DNA from: Adhaeribacter radiodurans
GTDB lineage: Bacteria > Bacteroidota > Bacteroidia > Cytophagales > Hymenobacteraceae
DNA: 64,000 nt
Direction of reading: 5' to 3'
Assembly (NCBI RefSeq): GCF_014075995.1
Contig: NZ_CP055153.1
Span: 1,426,001 to 1,490,000, forward strand
The position numbers were made by a program, and so were the translations under genes. The notes below the pieces were generated by a model, which did no database searches, was not told the origin of the DNA, and saw nothing but the letters and a program-made list of their open reading frames with translations. Of this stretch, positions 29,440 to 38,939 are shown piece by piece (the stretch's first letter is position 1; the number at the start of each line of letters is the position of its first letter).

Positions 29440-29868
29440 TTATTGCGCTATTTTACAACCTTGAGCTGCCTTTTTTAATTGGTTTTCAATAGCTTGACCA
29501 TCTATTAGGGCTGCGTGTTCTATAATTTTTCCATCTTTCATTAAAAAAAACCGGTAACCGGCAGCTTCTATTTCCATACCTGTAGGTTCGATCTGGCGCC
29601 AAACCCCAATATGTTTCAGTTTCATTTTAATTTTAACAATTCCTTTTTCGCCTTCTGTAACTAAATCTTCAATAATGGTTTGATGTTCGAAGGAAATGCC
29701 GGTTCCTAAAATCCATTTTTGGCTACCTTCTTGGTTGGCCGGCAAGGTAGCAGGTAAAGAATAATCTTTAAAGTTAGGGTGCAGAAATTCATCCATTTTC
29801 TGAAAGTTGCGGTTGTTCCAAATTTGCTCAATAAATCCGGAAATTAAGGTTTTTGCTGATGTTTGCAT
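29440..29868 (-). CDS. SnoaL-like / ester cyclase family protein
   Basis: A 142-residue protein. The ATG at 29866-29868 is chosen; the TTG extension upstream encodes an unlikely leader. The sequence shows the NTF2-like SnoaL pattern: an N-terminal helix with IWNNRNFQKMDEFLHPNFKDYS, a middle KMKLKHIGVWRQIEPTGMEIEAAGYRFFLMKDGKIIEH, and a C-terminal helix. Family members are polyketide cyclases or unknown small-molecule enzymes. It follows the Crp/Fnr gene on the same strand after a 74-base gap, so the regulator may control it or be co-transcribed with it. Confidence 0.75.
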   Translation of the reverse strand: MQTSAKTLISGFIEQIWNNRNFQKMDEFLHPNFKDYSLPATLPANQEGSQKWILGTGISFEHQTIIEDLVTEGEKGIVKIKMKLKHIGVWRQIEPTGMEIEAAGYRFFLMKDGKIIEHAALIDGQAIENQLKKAAQGCKIAQ

Positions 29869-29942
29869 AGCATTAGGGTTTGTTTGTGATATGCAAAATT
29901 GGACTTTTAGAAACTGGAAGACCTGTGACAAAAATCACAAAA

Positions 29943-30515
29943 TTATTTTTTTAAGTTTTTATTCCGAATGCGACTAACCGTTTCGCGGCTAACTCCCAGG
30001 TAAGACGAAATCTGACTTAAGGAAACCCGTTGCAAAATCTCCGGGTGGTTTTTTGTTAAATATTCGTAGCGCTGCCCGGCGGTAAGTAATTTAAAAAGGT
30101 TACTATGTTCTTCCTGCCGGCTTATCATTAGTTCCAGCAATTTACGGCCGAATGATTCTATTTCGTGCGATTTCTGGTAAGCTTCTAATAATTTGGTTTT
30201 TTGTAGTTTAATTACTTTTAAATCTTCACAAGCTTGAATAAAATAATCAGATGGGACATTTTGAGTAAGGCTTTTTATGTTGGTGGTAAAACTATTTTCG
30301 AAAAAGAAAGCCGTATTTATTTCCATTCCGTCTTGGTTGTAAAAAGCCCGGCAATATCCTTTGGTAATAAAATAGATAGAAGCGCAAATTTCCCCTTCGC
30401 GCACTAAATAATCACCTTTGGGTACAGTTAAACTAATTAAATCTGCTCGAAGAATATTCCAACTTTTTTCAGAAAGCTCTGCAATGCTTTGAATAAAGGC
30501 GTATAGTTCGGTCAT
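29943..30515 (-). CDS. Crp/Fnr family transcriptional regulator
   Basis: A 190-residue protein. The cyclic-nucleotide-binding-like barrel covers about residues 15-125 (GDYLVREGEICASIYFITKGYCRAF). A winged helix-turn-helix covers about 140-188, with recognition region SQISSYLGVSRETVSRIRN. No cluster-binding cysteines typical of Fnr are seen, and the cAMP pocket residues (RxS) are absent, so the effector is unknown; this is common for Bacteroidota Crp-like factors. It is a likely activator or repressor of the SnoaL-like gene just downstream. A related but broken regulator lies at 37601-38192. Confidence 0.9.
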   Translation of the reverse strand: MTELYAFIQSIAELSEKSWNILRADLISLTVPKGDYLVREGEICASIYFITKGYCRAFYNQDGMEINTAFFFENSFTTNIKSLTQNVPSDYFIQACEDLKVIKLQKTKLLEAYQKSHEIESFGRKLLELMISRQEEHSNLFKLLTAGQRYEYLTKNHPEILQRVSLSQISSYLGVSRETVSRIRNKNLKK

Positions 30516-30642
30516 AACTGTGGATTTTGAAAGCGTTGGCGTTTGCTTTGCAAGTAAAATTTCCTGTACTCCTTTTCTTAAATTTACTTTTTAGACTAAT
30601 CTGTAGCCGATTTTAAGATTTTAAATATTAGTAACAAATGTT

Positions 30643-31227
30643 CTATTCGCGCCACTCCGCTAAACCATTTTCTTTCGTTATCCAGTCGAGCAGAGATATT
30701 AAAATATCAATGTTCCAGGTGTTGGCAAAGTAAAGGTTGGTATAAACAGAGGAATCGTTTTTATGGTTTAAAACCAGCCGATCGTACAATACTTCGTAAT
30801 GAAGATTTTCCCAACTAATTTGTTTTTGCTGTTTAATTAGGAATATGCCATTTTTATGTAACTGGCATTGACCAATTTGCACAACATCGCCAGCTAAAAG
30901 CAAATTTTTATTTTTTCTCCAGATGGTATCGGTAGCCTTCTCCCAAACTTCTTCTATTATCCGGTTACAAACATTCGTAAAGTATTCCTGGCTAATACCA
31001 AAGTAGCTCCTGAAAATTAAATTTAGTTGTTGCGTGGGTGTTTTAAACCCGATGTGGTATTTTCTGCCAACCAAAAATCGATAAAAAACAATGGCTTGAA
31101 TGTCGTAGATTATCTCCGTTATTTCTTCTCTTTTAATTACTAATTTCTCTAATTGGATGGTGGTATCGGTAATAATTAAAGTTTTGTCTTGTTTACCAAA
31201 GGAACTCACCTTTACCTGCTCATTCAC
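30643..31227 (-). CDS. hypothetical protein, 194 aa
   Basis: Not recognised. The frame starts at GTG (31225-31227); a stop codon lies immediately upstream and no in-frame ATG follows near the start, so GTG is forced. There is no signal peptide and no membrane helix. The pattern of short beta strands (LIITDTTIQLEKLVIKREEITEIIYD, then CQLHKNGIFLIKQQKQISWENLHYEVLYDRLVL) suggests PH-like folds, possibly duplicated. It lies alone between the Crp/Fnr gene and the nitrilase gene, on the same strand. Confidence 0.6.
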   Translation of the reverse strand: MNEQVKVSSFGKQDKTLIITDTTIQLEKLVIKREEITEIIYDIQAIVFYRFLVGRKYHIGFKTPTQQLNLIFRSYFGISQEYFTNVCNRIIEEVWEKATDTIWRKNKNLLLAGDVVQIGQCQLHKNGIFLIKQQKQISWENLHYEVLYDRLVLNHKNDSSVYTNLYFANTWNIDILISLLDWITKENGLAEWRE

Positions 31228-31502
31228 TTATTCAGTAGTTTAGAGTGAAATATACGATTCCGTATTTGTTTTTATCTGCTTACAAATTGATAATGTATAA
31301 CCTTAAAAGAGGTACTAAACTTAAAACTGTAAAATCAAAATTTAGTTTATTTCAGGCGGCCGTACGTTTTACAAAGTATTTCTATTTAGTTTATTTCTAA
31401 TTCTTAAACTCGCTTATTAAATTTTTGTATTGATACCACATACGATGACCATGACCCAACTATGCAGGAATATTAAAATAGGTGCTTTTGATTTCCTGAC
31501 TA

Positions 31503-32459
31503 CTAGTTTTCGCCTGGATTTAGCCAAACAACTTTTTGATCCGGGGTGTGGGGCTGACCAATAATATCGCGGTACAAATCTGGTCTTCGGGCTTTTTTGT
31601 AGCGGTAGCCGCCCGCATTTTTAAGTTTATCGGGTGTAATTGTTGCCATTTGAATATCATTACCAAGCAAGTGGCATTCGGCAATTATGTCTCCGAAAGG
31701 GTCAATAATCATGGAGCAACCGTTCTTTAACTGGTCATCGTCCATGCCAATTGGGTTAGAAAAAACTATATAAGCCGCATTATCGTAAGCCCGGGCCGGT
31801 AACCACTTTATTAACCAATCGCGCCCTTTCATCCCGTTAAATTCTAAACGCAAAGAGGTAGGATCAGCTTCGCGGTTCTCCCAAAGATTGGCATCTACAA
31901 ACCCGGCACCCGGTCGGGTAGAGGGGGTACACATGGTAACATGGGGTGTAAAAATAATGTCGGCACCTAACAAATTGGTAGCTCTAACATTTTCAATGAT
32001 GTTGTTATCGTAACAAATTAAAATTCCACATTTCCAGCCTAGTAAATCAAAAACGCAATAGCTGTTGCCGGGAGTAATATGGGGATTAATAAAAGGATGT
32101 AGCTTCCGGTATTTGGCCACTAGGCCAGTCTTGTCCACGCAAACGTATGCTTTGTAAATTTTATCTTCGGCGTCTTTCTCAAAAAGCCCGGCCAGAACGG
32201 CTATATCTAATTTTTCAGCAATTTCCGTTAAGCGCTGTATGCTGGGGCCATCCGGAATAAATTCGGCTAAGTCCAGCATTTGCTCTTTGGTTAAATTGCG
32301 GGCAAAGGTATAGCCCGTTATAGAACATTCGTGAAAAGCAGCTACCTGGGCTCCCTGACTGGCAGCTTGTTTACTTAAACTTTCAATTACATTTAGGTTA
32401 TAAGCTTTGTCGCCGCTTTTATTTTCGAATTGAGCAGTGGCTATTTTTATATTTTCCAT
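31503..32459 (-). CDS. carbon-nitrogen hydrolase (nitrilase superfamily)
   Basis: A 318-residue cytoplasmic enzyme with the full catalytic triad: Glu44 (AFHECSITGY), Lys119 (KYRKLHP) and Cys149 (GILICYDNN). Superfamily members hydrolyse nitriles, amides or N-carbamoyl compounds. The ICYDNN context and length fit an amidase or carbamoylase more than a true nitrilase, but the substrate is unknown. It is 41 bases downstream of the nitronate-monooxygenase-like gene on the same strand, so the two are likely co-transcribed, which suggests processing of a small nitrogen compound (inference). Confidence 0.9.
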   Translation of the reverse strand: MENIKIATAQFENKSGDKAYNLNVIESLSKQAASQGAQVAAFHECSITGYTFARNLTKEQMLDLAEFIPDGPSIQRLTEIAEKLDIAVLAGLFEKDAEDKIYKAYVCVDKTGLVAKYRKLHPFINPHITPGNSYCVFDLLGWKCGILICYDNNIIENVRATNLLGADIIFTPHVTMCTPSTRPGAGFVDANLWENREADPTSLRLEFNGMKGRDWLIKWLPARAYDNAAYIVFSNPIGMDDDQLKNGCSMIIDPFGDIIAECHLLGNDIQMATITPDKLKNAGGYRYKKARRPDLYRDIIGQPHTPDQKVVWLNPGEN

Positions 32460-32500
32460 TATTTAGTTTTGAAAGGAAATAAGGATTGATAAAAAGTAAA

Positions 32501-33562
32501 TTAAGGTAAAGATTCGGTTTCTTTAATTAATTTCTGAAAGATTTCACCAGCGGGTTTACTTTCGGCTTTAGAAGCTGACTGTCCGGCCCAGAGGGTAGTA
32601 AAGTCTTTATTGTTTTGTTTTTGCGCCAGCACCCGTAATGGAGTAGTTAAAGCATTCTGGATTGGATAGTCCGGAATAGCTAAACCCGAATTCTCTACTT
32701 CCATCATAAACTTATTTTGGATTCCACGGGCCCACCGGCCCGAAAATGTTTTGGTTAATACACTATCAGTTTCGGCAGCATCATGAATAGATTTTTTATA
32801 AGATTCAATAGCTAGGCTTTCGTTGCTGGATATAAAGGCTGAACCTAATTGTACTCCTTTTGCTCCTAAAGTAAAAGCAGCTTTAATAGTTTTTCCGTTA
32901 TATATACCTCCAGCGGCCAGAACAGGTACCTGGCAGTTTTCGGCTACCAGCGGAATTAAAGAAAAGGAGCCAATTAAAGGCAAAGTTTTACTATCCAGAA
33001 AAGTACCCCGGTGACCGCCTGCTTCCATGCCTTGCGCAGTAATACAATCTATTCCATTTTGTTCTAATAAAGTGGCCTCTGCCAGGTAAGTGGCAGTACC
33101 AATTAATACAGTTCCTTTTTCTTTAAATGCATGTATTACTTCTTTGTTTAAAATGCCAAAAGTAAAACTAACTACTGGAATGTTTTCTTCTAGCAGAATA
33201 TCAATTTGTTCTTCGTAAGAATGAAAAATAATAGAATTTAAGTCTGGTTTAGGGTAATTTATTTGGTGTTGGGCGCATAGTTTTTTCAAAAACTGAAGCA
33301 TTTGGTCTGCCTGAGCAGTATTTACTGGTGAGTTTTGATGCGCGAACAAGTTAACGGCAAACGGTTTAGTAGTTAAAGCTTTTGTTTGAAGGATAAGCGA
33401 ACGAGTTTGATCTGGGGATAAACCACCTACTGGTAAAGAACCTAAACCTCCGGCATTAGAAATAGCAGCTACCATGGCCGGAGTAGTTACGCCCAACATA
33501 GGCGCTTGCACAATAGGGTAAGAAGTTTTTACTAAACGAGTTAACTCATTTTGCCATTCCAT
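32501..33562 (-). CDS. nitronate monooxygenase-like FMN enzyme
   Basis: A 353-residue TIM-barrel flavoprotein of the NMO/2-nitropropane dioxygenase family. Near the N-terminus is PIVQAPMLGVTTPAMVAAISNAGGLGSLPVG. Further on come QGMEAGGHRG (with the His often catalytic in the family) and PVLAAGGIYNG plus GAKGVQLGSAF for FMN phosphate binding. It oxidises alkyl nitronates or is an uncharacterised FMN oxidoreductase. It is paired with the nitrilase-family gene downstream. The ATG at 33560-33562 is well placed. Confidence 0.88.
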   Translation of the reverse strand: MEWQNELTRLVKTSYPIVQAPMLGVTTPAMVAAISNAGGLGSLPVGGLSPDQTRSLILQTKALTTKPFAVNLFAHQNSPVNTAQADQMLQFLKKLCAQHQINYPKPDLNSIIFHSYEEQIDILLEENIPVVSFTFGILNKEVIHAFKEKGTVLIGTATYLAEATLLEQNGIDCITAQGMEAGGHRGTFLDSKTLPLIGSFSLIPLVAENCQVPVLAAGGIYNGKTIKAAFTLGAKGVQLGSAFISSNESLAIESYKKSIHDAAETDSVLTKTFSGRWARGIQNKFMMEVENSGLAIPDYPIQNALTTPLRVLAQKQNNKDFTTLWAGQSASKAESKPAGEIFQKLIKETESLP

Positions 33563-33777
33563 CAGCTTTTCTATTTAAGATTTTAAAAAGTAGCTAAATG
33601 CAGATGAATATAAACCTATTTCATTTCTTTATCCAAATATTTTAAATGGATAAAATACTATTTATTAAGAATTACTAAACGAGGAATTGCTTAGGCTTTT
33701 CTTTGGGAACGAAGTGAAAATTTAATTTTGAAATGAAGCAAATAATGGGTAAGAATAGCTGTTTTCCTGATACCGTT

Positions 33778-34950
33778 TTAAGGTTGATTGGCTTCCCAGG
33801 CCCGGATAAAATTACCACCTAAAATTTTCTGAATGTCCCGTTTGCGGTAGCCTCTTTCTACTAAACCTTTAGTAATATTCGGAAACTGCGAAACATCTTC
33901 TATGTCTTTCGGGGAAGACGAAATGCCATCAAAATCGGAACCTAATCCTACGTGATTCACGCCCACTAATTTAACAATGTAATCAATATGGTCCAGGAGC
34001 AGGGATAAGGGTGGGCGTAAGGCGTAGGTTTCTGTGGGGTACTTTTTAGTAAAATACGAAGCCACATCTATTCCGCTTATTTTTTCTAATGAGTCTAATT
34101 CTGGTTTATGGGCATCCAGAAAAATTTTAGTGCGTTTATCATAGTCCGGATCTATAAAATCAGAAGCAAAGTTTACCTGAATAACGCCCTTGTTTTTAGC
34201 AATGGCTTTAATTTGGTTGTCTTTTAGATTGCGGTGGTGCGGACAAATGGCATAAACCGAACTATGCGACGCGATGATAGGCTTAGTAGTGGTTTGGATT
34301 ACATCGTAGAAAGTTTGTTCGCCTACGTGGCTAACATCTATTAACATGCCCAGCTCGTTCATGTGTTTTACTATTTTTCGGCCAAAGTCGTTTAAACCTT
34401 TCTGCGGGTTTGGGATTTTACCGGTAGACTCATCGCGCGAAGAAGTTGCCCAGGAAGTAGAATTGTTCCAGGTTAAAGTCAGGTAACAAACTCCGCGGTG
34501 AAACAAACTATCCAGGTAAGTTATATTATCTTCGATCATGTGGCCGCCTTCAACCCCAATCATAGCGGCTAATTTTTTATGCTTTACTACTTTCCGCAAA
34601 TCGGAGGGAGTGTTAACGAATACCATTTTATCCGGGTTTCGCTGGGCAATGGCTTCTAGCGAATCTATTTCAGTGTTGGCATATTTAAAAGCAGTGTTTT
34701 TGCCGTACGTTTCATCGCACCAAACGGCAAAAACCTGAGCATCTACCCCGCCTTTTTGCAATCGTTTTAAATCAGTATGCGCTTTACCGGTTAAATCTTT
34801 TTCAATGGGCATTCCTTCCATTATGGCGCCGTACAATACATCATTATGGGTATCCACCAAAATCGCCTTTTCGTGCCATTTCTGAAAGTCCTGAGCTTTA
34901 CCAGGATTTACTAAAATCAACAATAAGAAAAGTAAGAGAAAGTATTTCAT
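33778..34950 (-). CDS. secreted membrane dipeptidase, M19 family
   Basis: A 390-residue zinc peptidase. I prefer the ATG at 34948-34950 (signal peptide MKYFLLLFLLLILVNPGKA) over the ATG five codons upstream, which lies inside a 7-base tandem repeat. Metal ligands are visible in VDTHNDVLYG (His-x-Asp), GVEGGHMIED, LIDVSHVGEQTF, SHSSVYAICPHHRN and VGLGSDFDGI. M19 enzymes split dipeptides such as Cys-Gly. Gamma-glutamyltransferase is the next gene upstream on the same strand, and together they could degrade glutathione outside the cytoplasm (inference). Confidence 0.93.
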   Translation of the reverse strand: MKYFLLLFLLLILVNPGKAQDFQKWHEKAILVDTHNDVLYGAIMEGMPIEKDLTGKAHTDLKRLQKGGVDAQVFAVWCDETYGKNTAFKYANTEIDSLEAIAQRNPDKMVFVNTPSDLRKVVKHKKLAAMIGVEGGHMIEDNITYLDSLFHRGVCYLTLTWNNSTSWATSSRDESTGKIPNPQKGLNDFGRKIVKHMNELGMLIDVSHVGEQTFYDVIQTTTKPIIASHSSVYAICPHHRNLKDNQIKAIAKNKGVIQVNFASDFIDPDYDKRTKIFLDAHKPELDSLEKISGIDVASYFTKKYPTETYALRPPLSLLLDHIDYIVKLVGVNHVGLGSDFDGISSSPKDIEDVSQFPNITKGLVERGYRKRDIQKILGGNFIRAWEANQP

Positions 34951-34954
34951 TTTG

Positions 34955-35142
34955 ACATTTACCATTTACCATTTACCATTTAACAGAAACTAATTTCTAA
35001 CTATTGTTACCAGTTACCAAATGCAAAATTTAAATAGATAAACTCATGTAAACATAATTTAAGAGAAATGGAAATCAAGGCGAATAGAAAACTGTATTTA
35101 GTAAATTATTAATTCAGTAAATGCTTATTGGTAAATGGTAAA
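34955..35142. repeat. inverted 16-bp arms of 7-base tandem units (ATTTACC / GGTAAAT)
   Basis: ACATTTACCATTTACC at 34955-34970, continuing with more ATTTACC units to about 34981, and its exact complement GGTAAATGGTAAATGT at 35127-35142, bracket the dipeptidase-ggt spacer. Confidence 0.65.
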
Positions 35143-35146
35143 TGTA

Positions 35147-36859
35147 TTAATGTCCTACTGCTTTGCCGTCGAAGCTTCGGGAATCGGCTCCTCCGTATAA
35201 ACGTTTTTTACTATGATCAATGAATATGCCCATGGCCGAACCAATATTGCCGGTAGAGTTAATCCGGTGCCCCAGGCCTTCGTAAATTTTGCGGGTATCC
35301 GGCGAAAAGCCAAAGCTTTCAAAAGAGGTTACATCGGGCAACCATTGGTGGTGTATCCGGGGCGATTCAATGGCTTCGGCTACGTTCATTCGATGATCCA
35401 ACACGTTTAATATAACCTGCATGGTAGTGTTGATAATAGTGCGGCCGCCGGGGCTACCAATTACTAATATTGGTTTACCATCTTTTGCTACAATGGTGGG
35501 CGTCATGCTGGATAACATTCTTTTTTCGGGAGCTACCAGGTTCGGAGGAGTCCCAATTTGCCCTTGGCTGTTGGTTACTCCCGGTACCGGGTTAAAATCG
35601 CCCATTTCATCATTTAATAAAAATCCGGCCCCAGGTACCACTATTTTAGCGCCATAAGAATTTTCTAAAGTATAGGTGAGCGACACAGCGTTCCCTTCCT
35701 GGTCTACCACCGATAAATGCGTTGTTTCCGGACTTTCGGGGCGTAAGTAAACAGCTGCAAACTTGGAAGAATCGCTCACGCCCGCCTGGTTCAGGTTAAT
35801 GGATTTCCGGAGCTTTTCGGCGTAAGGTTTAGAAATTAACCTTTCAATGGGCATGTCCGGGTTAAAATTAGGATCACCGATAAATTGCGCTCTATCGGCA
35901 TACGCCCGGCGCATGGCTTCCGTAAGCAGATGTAAATAATTGCCAGAATTTGAGCCCATTTCGGTAAGGTTGTATCCTTCCAGAATATTTAACATTTCTA
36001 CTAAAGCTACTCCTCCGGAGCTGGGGGGCGGCATAGAATAAATATCATAACCCCGGTACGTACCATGAATAGGTTTTAACTCTTCGGCTTTATAGCTGGT
36101 CAGATCTTCGTGGGTAATCAGGCCGCCATTGGCTTTCATAAAATCTACCAGAAGTTGAGCCGTTTTGCCTTTGTAAAATCCATCGGCTCCATGTTTTTGG
36201 ATGCGTTTTAAACTGGAGGCCAAGTCTTTTTGCTTCCAATTTTCGCCGGGTTTGTATTTGGTTTCTCCATTTTTTAAAAAAGCAGCGGCCGTAGACGGAT
36301 ATTTTTCTTTGTTCGCTTCTATGTTTTCTAAAAAGTCTTGCATGGCCCAGGTAGAAGAAAATCCTTTTTTAGCCAGCTTTACCGCCGGCGCTACTAATTC
36401 GGCCCATTTTAATTTACCTAATTTTTGGTGCGCTTGGTACAAGCCGGCTACTGTACCCGGAACTCCCACCGATAAGAGACCTTCGTGGTTAGAGTTATTT
36501 TTTATTTTTCCGTTTTCATCTAAGTACATGGTGGAGGTAGCCGCTAAAGGAGCTTTTTCGCGGAAATTAAAAGTAGTTTGTTGGCCATTGTACCCATGAT
36601 ATACCAAAAAACCACCTCCCCCAATATTACCCGCCGAAGGCAAGGTAACCGCTAAAGCAAAAGCTGTGGCTACGGCGGCATCTACGGCGTTGCCTCCTTT
36701 TTTCAAAATTTCATCACCTGCCTGCGAAGCCAGGTAATGGCTGCTGACTACCATTCCTTTTTCGGCCGGAGCGGGTAGGCGGCCGCTTTGGGAAAAGGAG
36801 ACGCGAGTATTAAAGAATACAATAAACAGGGTAAGAAAGAAATGTAAAATGGACTTCAT
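35147..36859 (-). CDS. ggt: gamma-glutamyltransferase
   Basis: A 570-residue proenzyme. The ATG at 36857-36859 begins a clear signal peptide (ILHFFLTLFIVFFNTRVSFS); the upstream TTG is less likely. The large-subunit part has GNAVDAAVATAFAL and GGGGFLVYH-like sequence (NIGGGGFLVYHG). Autocleavage is before the Thr of ETTHLSVVD (about residue 379), which becomes the N-terminal nucleophile of the small subunit. GSPGGRTIINT and PRIHHQWLPD follow. It transfers or hydrolyses the gamma-glutamyl group of glutathione in the periplasm, leaving Cys-Gly for the neighbouring M19 dipeptidase. Confidence 0.96.
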   Translation of the reverse strand: MKSILHFFLTLFIVFFNTRVSFSQSGRLPAPAEKGMVVSSHYLASQAGDEILKKGGNAVDAAVATAFALAVTLPSAGNIGGGGFLVYHGYNGQQTTFNFREKAPLAATSTMYLDENGKIKNNSNHEGLLSVGVPGTVAGLYQAHQKLGKLKWAELVAPAVKLAKKGFSSTWAMQDFLENIEANKEKYPSTAAAFLKNGETKYKPGENWKQKDLASSLKRIQKHGADGFYKGKTAQLLVDFMKANGGLITHEDLTSYKAEELKPIHGTYRGYDIYSMPPPSSGGVALVEMLNILEGYNLTEMGSNSGNYLHLLTEAMRRAYADRAQFIGDPNFNPDMPIERLISKPYAEKLRKSINLNQAGVSDSSKFAAVYLRPESPETTHLSVVDQEGNAVSLTYTLENSYGAKIVVPGAGFLLNDEMGDFNPVPGVTNSQGQIGTPPNLVAPEKRMLSSMTPTIVAKDGKPILVIGSPGGRTIINTTMQVILNVLDHRMNVAEAIESPRIHHQWLPDVTSFESFGFSPDTRKIYEGLGHRINSTGNIGSAMGIFIDHSKKRLYGGADSRSFDGKAVGH

Positions 36860-37600
36860 GGTGCGAACTTGCTTTGTAATTTTTATACGATACCTTTCTT
36901 TATTCAATCTCTACTCATAAAAACTTCTTCGCGCAATAGGAATATTGTTTACGGGCAACCTGGTTAAAGATATGCAACAAAATATTTTATTGCATGATAC
37001 TCCCTCAAAGTAAAAAGATGGAAAAAATGAATAATTCTTTCAGAATCAAAACTTGCTTTTAATTGATTTCCGAAGTGTAAATACGATTAGAATATTTTTA
37101 AAGAGCAGTGCTTATTATTTATTTAAATTGAAAAATCTTTAAAAAAGAATTTTCAAGCGTTTACTCTTCTTATGGTTTCATTTTCTGGTTTATGAGCTGC
37201 ATGGTCTGAAATGGATTTAAAAAGTATTAGCAGTACTATCCATTATTGATCAATTACTAAACCCCGAGGATTTATCCGGGTCTTCTATTTAGAATTTTTT
37301 ATTCATGCTCTATCAAGTTAATCGAACCAACAAATAAAGTAATTGAATAAATATAATTTACTATAATTAAGGTCGGTCTTTTAGTAAATAATATTGGTAT
37401 TCAATGGATTAATTACAAAAAAAAGACTGGCATCTATTATCTGAATACTTGGGTTTCTCTATTGATTATCTACTAGAAGAAATGAAATTTGAATTTGATT
37501 TTTTTAATAAAATTTATAACTTAGGTATCCTGATTTAGTAGTGTCAATTACTTACGCTTCTTCCTGTTTTATCCGGTTTACTATAATTTTTTAATTATCC
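36860..37600. other. 740-base intergenic region
   Basis: Divergent, AT-rich gap upstream of ggt (minus) and of the broken Crp/Fnr gene (plus). An ATG-less open stretch of about 40 codons at about 37417-37539 could be a gene remnant. No other structure was found. Confidence 0.35.
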
Positions 37601-38192
37601 ATGACTGAAAAGCTGAAAGTTTTTTGCAAACAAATTGGTGGCTTGTCCGACGAAGACTTGGCCTTGGTTGATGTGTATTTTAAACCGGTAAAACTCCGGA
37701 AAAAAGCTTTTTTGTGGCGGTCAGGAGAGGTGTGCAGCCTAATCGGTTTTGTTAGCCAAGGTGCCATCCGGCATTTCTTTTATAAAGAAGGAGAAGAAAA
37801 AACCTGTGGCATTTCTTTAGAAAACATGTTTTTTACGGACTATAATAGCTTTTAATAATCATGTATCTACGCATACTAACTCGCAGGCAATAGAGGATTC
37901 TGTGGTGCTCACCATTACCCGGCCCAACTTGCAATTGCTTTATCAGCAAAGTCCCGGCTTCGAATTTTTAGGAAGAATAATGGCCGAACGGGCCGTGCAA
38001 AGTGCCTCAGAGCGGGCCGCCGCACTTTCGTGCGATACTCCGGAAGAACGTTATCTTTCTTTAATGACGCAAAATCAAGACTTGTTCCGGCGGGTGCCGC
38101 AAAAATATATTGCCAGCATGTTGGGTATCAGCCCCGAAAGTTTGAGCCGCATCCGGAAAAGAATTTTATCTCCCGCTAAATTCTTAACTTAA
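37601..38192 (+). pseudogene. frameshifted Crp/Fnr family regulator
   Basis: Frame 1 (37601-37855) encodes the N-terminal cNMP-like barrel and ends in DYNSF then TAA. If one T of the TTTT run at about 37851-37854 is removed, the frame continues as SFNNHVSTHTNSQAIEDS into the second part. That part (open from 37902) carries the rest of the barrel and the winged helix QKYIASMLGISPESLSRIRKR. Together they give a normal Crp-like protein of about 196 residues. So a single +1 base in a homopolymer breaks the gene. It may be a real lesion, a phase-variable tract or a sequencing error. It is related in style to the intact regulator at 29943-30515. Confidence 0.85.
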
Positions 38193-38396
38193 GTCAAGAA
38201 TTTTAAAGGTTCCACCCCCTTAGTTTTGTAAGTAAATAAAGCTATGATATTCAATAACCTACCACCCAGGATTTTATTCGATTATCGCTGCTTCGTTATT
38301 ATTTAACTTAAAACTTACACCATGGAACAAACTTTAACCATTCAATCGTCAGCGGAAACAACCGACAACAACCGAGCTTTTCTGAAAGCCTAGAAA

Positions 38397-38939
38397 ATGA
38401 ACCACCTTGTAGCAAATACGCTGGGTTTAGCTTTACTACATACCCTTATTGCACACGGCTTCGGTGGGGCGCACGGGGTTTCTTTAACAGTTGTCCAATT
38501 GGTATGGCATACTCTATCTATTGTAATTTTTGCTTTACTGCTCAACGGGCTGCAAAACAAAGCTTTGCAGCATAAATTTGCTCGGCCTACCTTTGCCGAT
38601 GCAGGTTATTTTGCGGTGCTGATTCCCCTGTTTTTTTGGTTGGGATATTACACCTTGTACATTCCGTTTGATATTATTTTTATGTACCTCACCATTGGCA
38701 TCCTCAACGCCTGGCGGTTGAAAAAGTATTTTGCGGATGCTAAAAAATGGACCTGGCAAATAATACTATCTCTGGCCATTGGCGCAGCTTGTGGTTTTGG
38801 GGCTTACTTTGGTTTTATCAAAAATATGACCGGCATGGGAGCGGATATTCTTCTTTGGACTTTTATTAGTATTCCTGCTGGGTTTACTTACGCTTCTATT
38901 AGTCAGTTATTTTTGCGCAAACAATTGCATTTGGTTTAG
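38397..38939 (+). CDS. membrane protein, 180 aa, possibly 5'-truncated
   Basis: Not assigned to a named family. It is a small integral membrane protein with about five hydrophobic helices (residues 5-20, 28-48, 62-85, 88-105, 117-137 and 148-170 are hydrophobic) and a basic C-terminus. An ATG at 38322 is in the same frame and would add 25 codons (starting MEQTLTIQSS), but codon 24 is TAG (38391-38393), two codons before the ATG used here. Either translation truly begins at 38397 or the N-terminus has been lost by a nonsense change. It follows the frameshifted regulator, which was probably its controller. Confidence 0.65.
   Translation: MNHLVANTLGLALLHTLIAHGFGGAHGVSLTVVQLVWHTLSIVIFALLLNGLQNKALQHKFARPTFADAGYFAVLIPLFFWLGYYTLYIPFDIIFMYLTIGILNAWRLKKYFADAKKWTWQIILSLAIGAACGFGAYFGFIKNMTGMGADILLWTFISIPAGFTYASISQLFLRKQLHLV

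Noticed and set aside
37417-37539. About 40-codon protein-like stretch ending in TAG
   Set aside because: A stop lies just upstream and there is no start codon except an internal ATG; kept only as a possible remnant.
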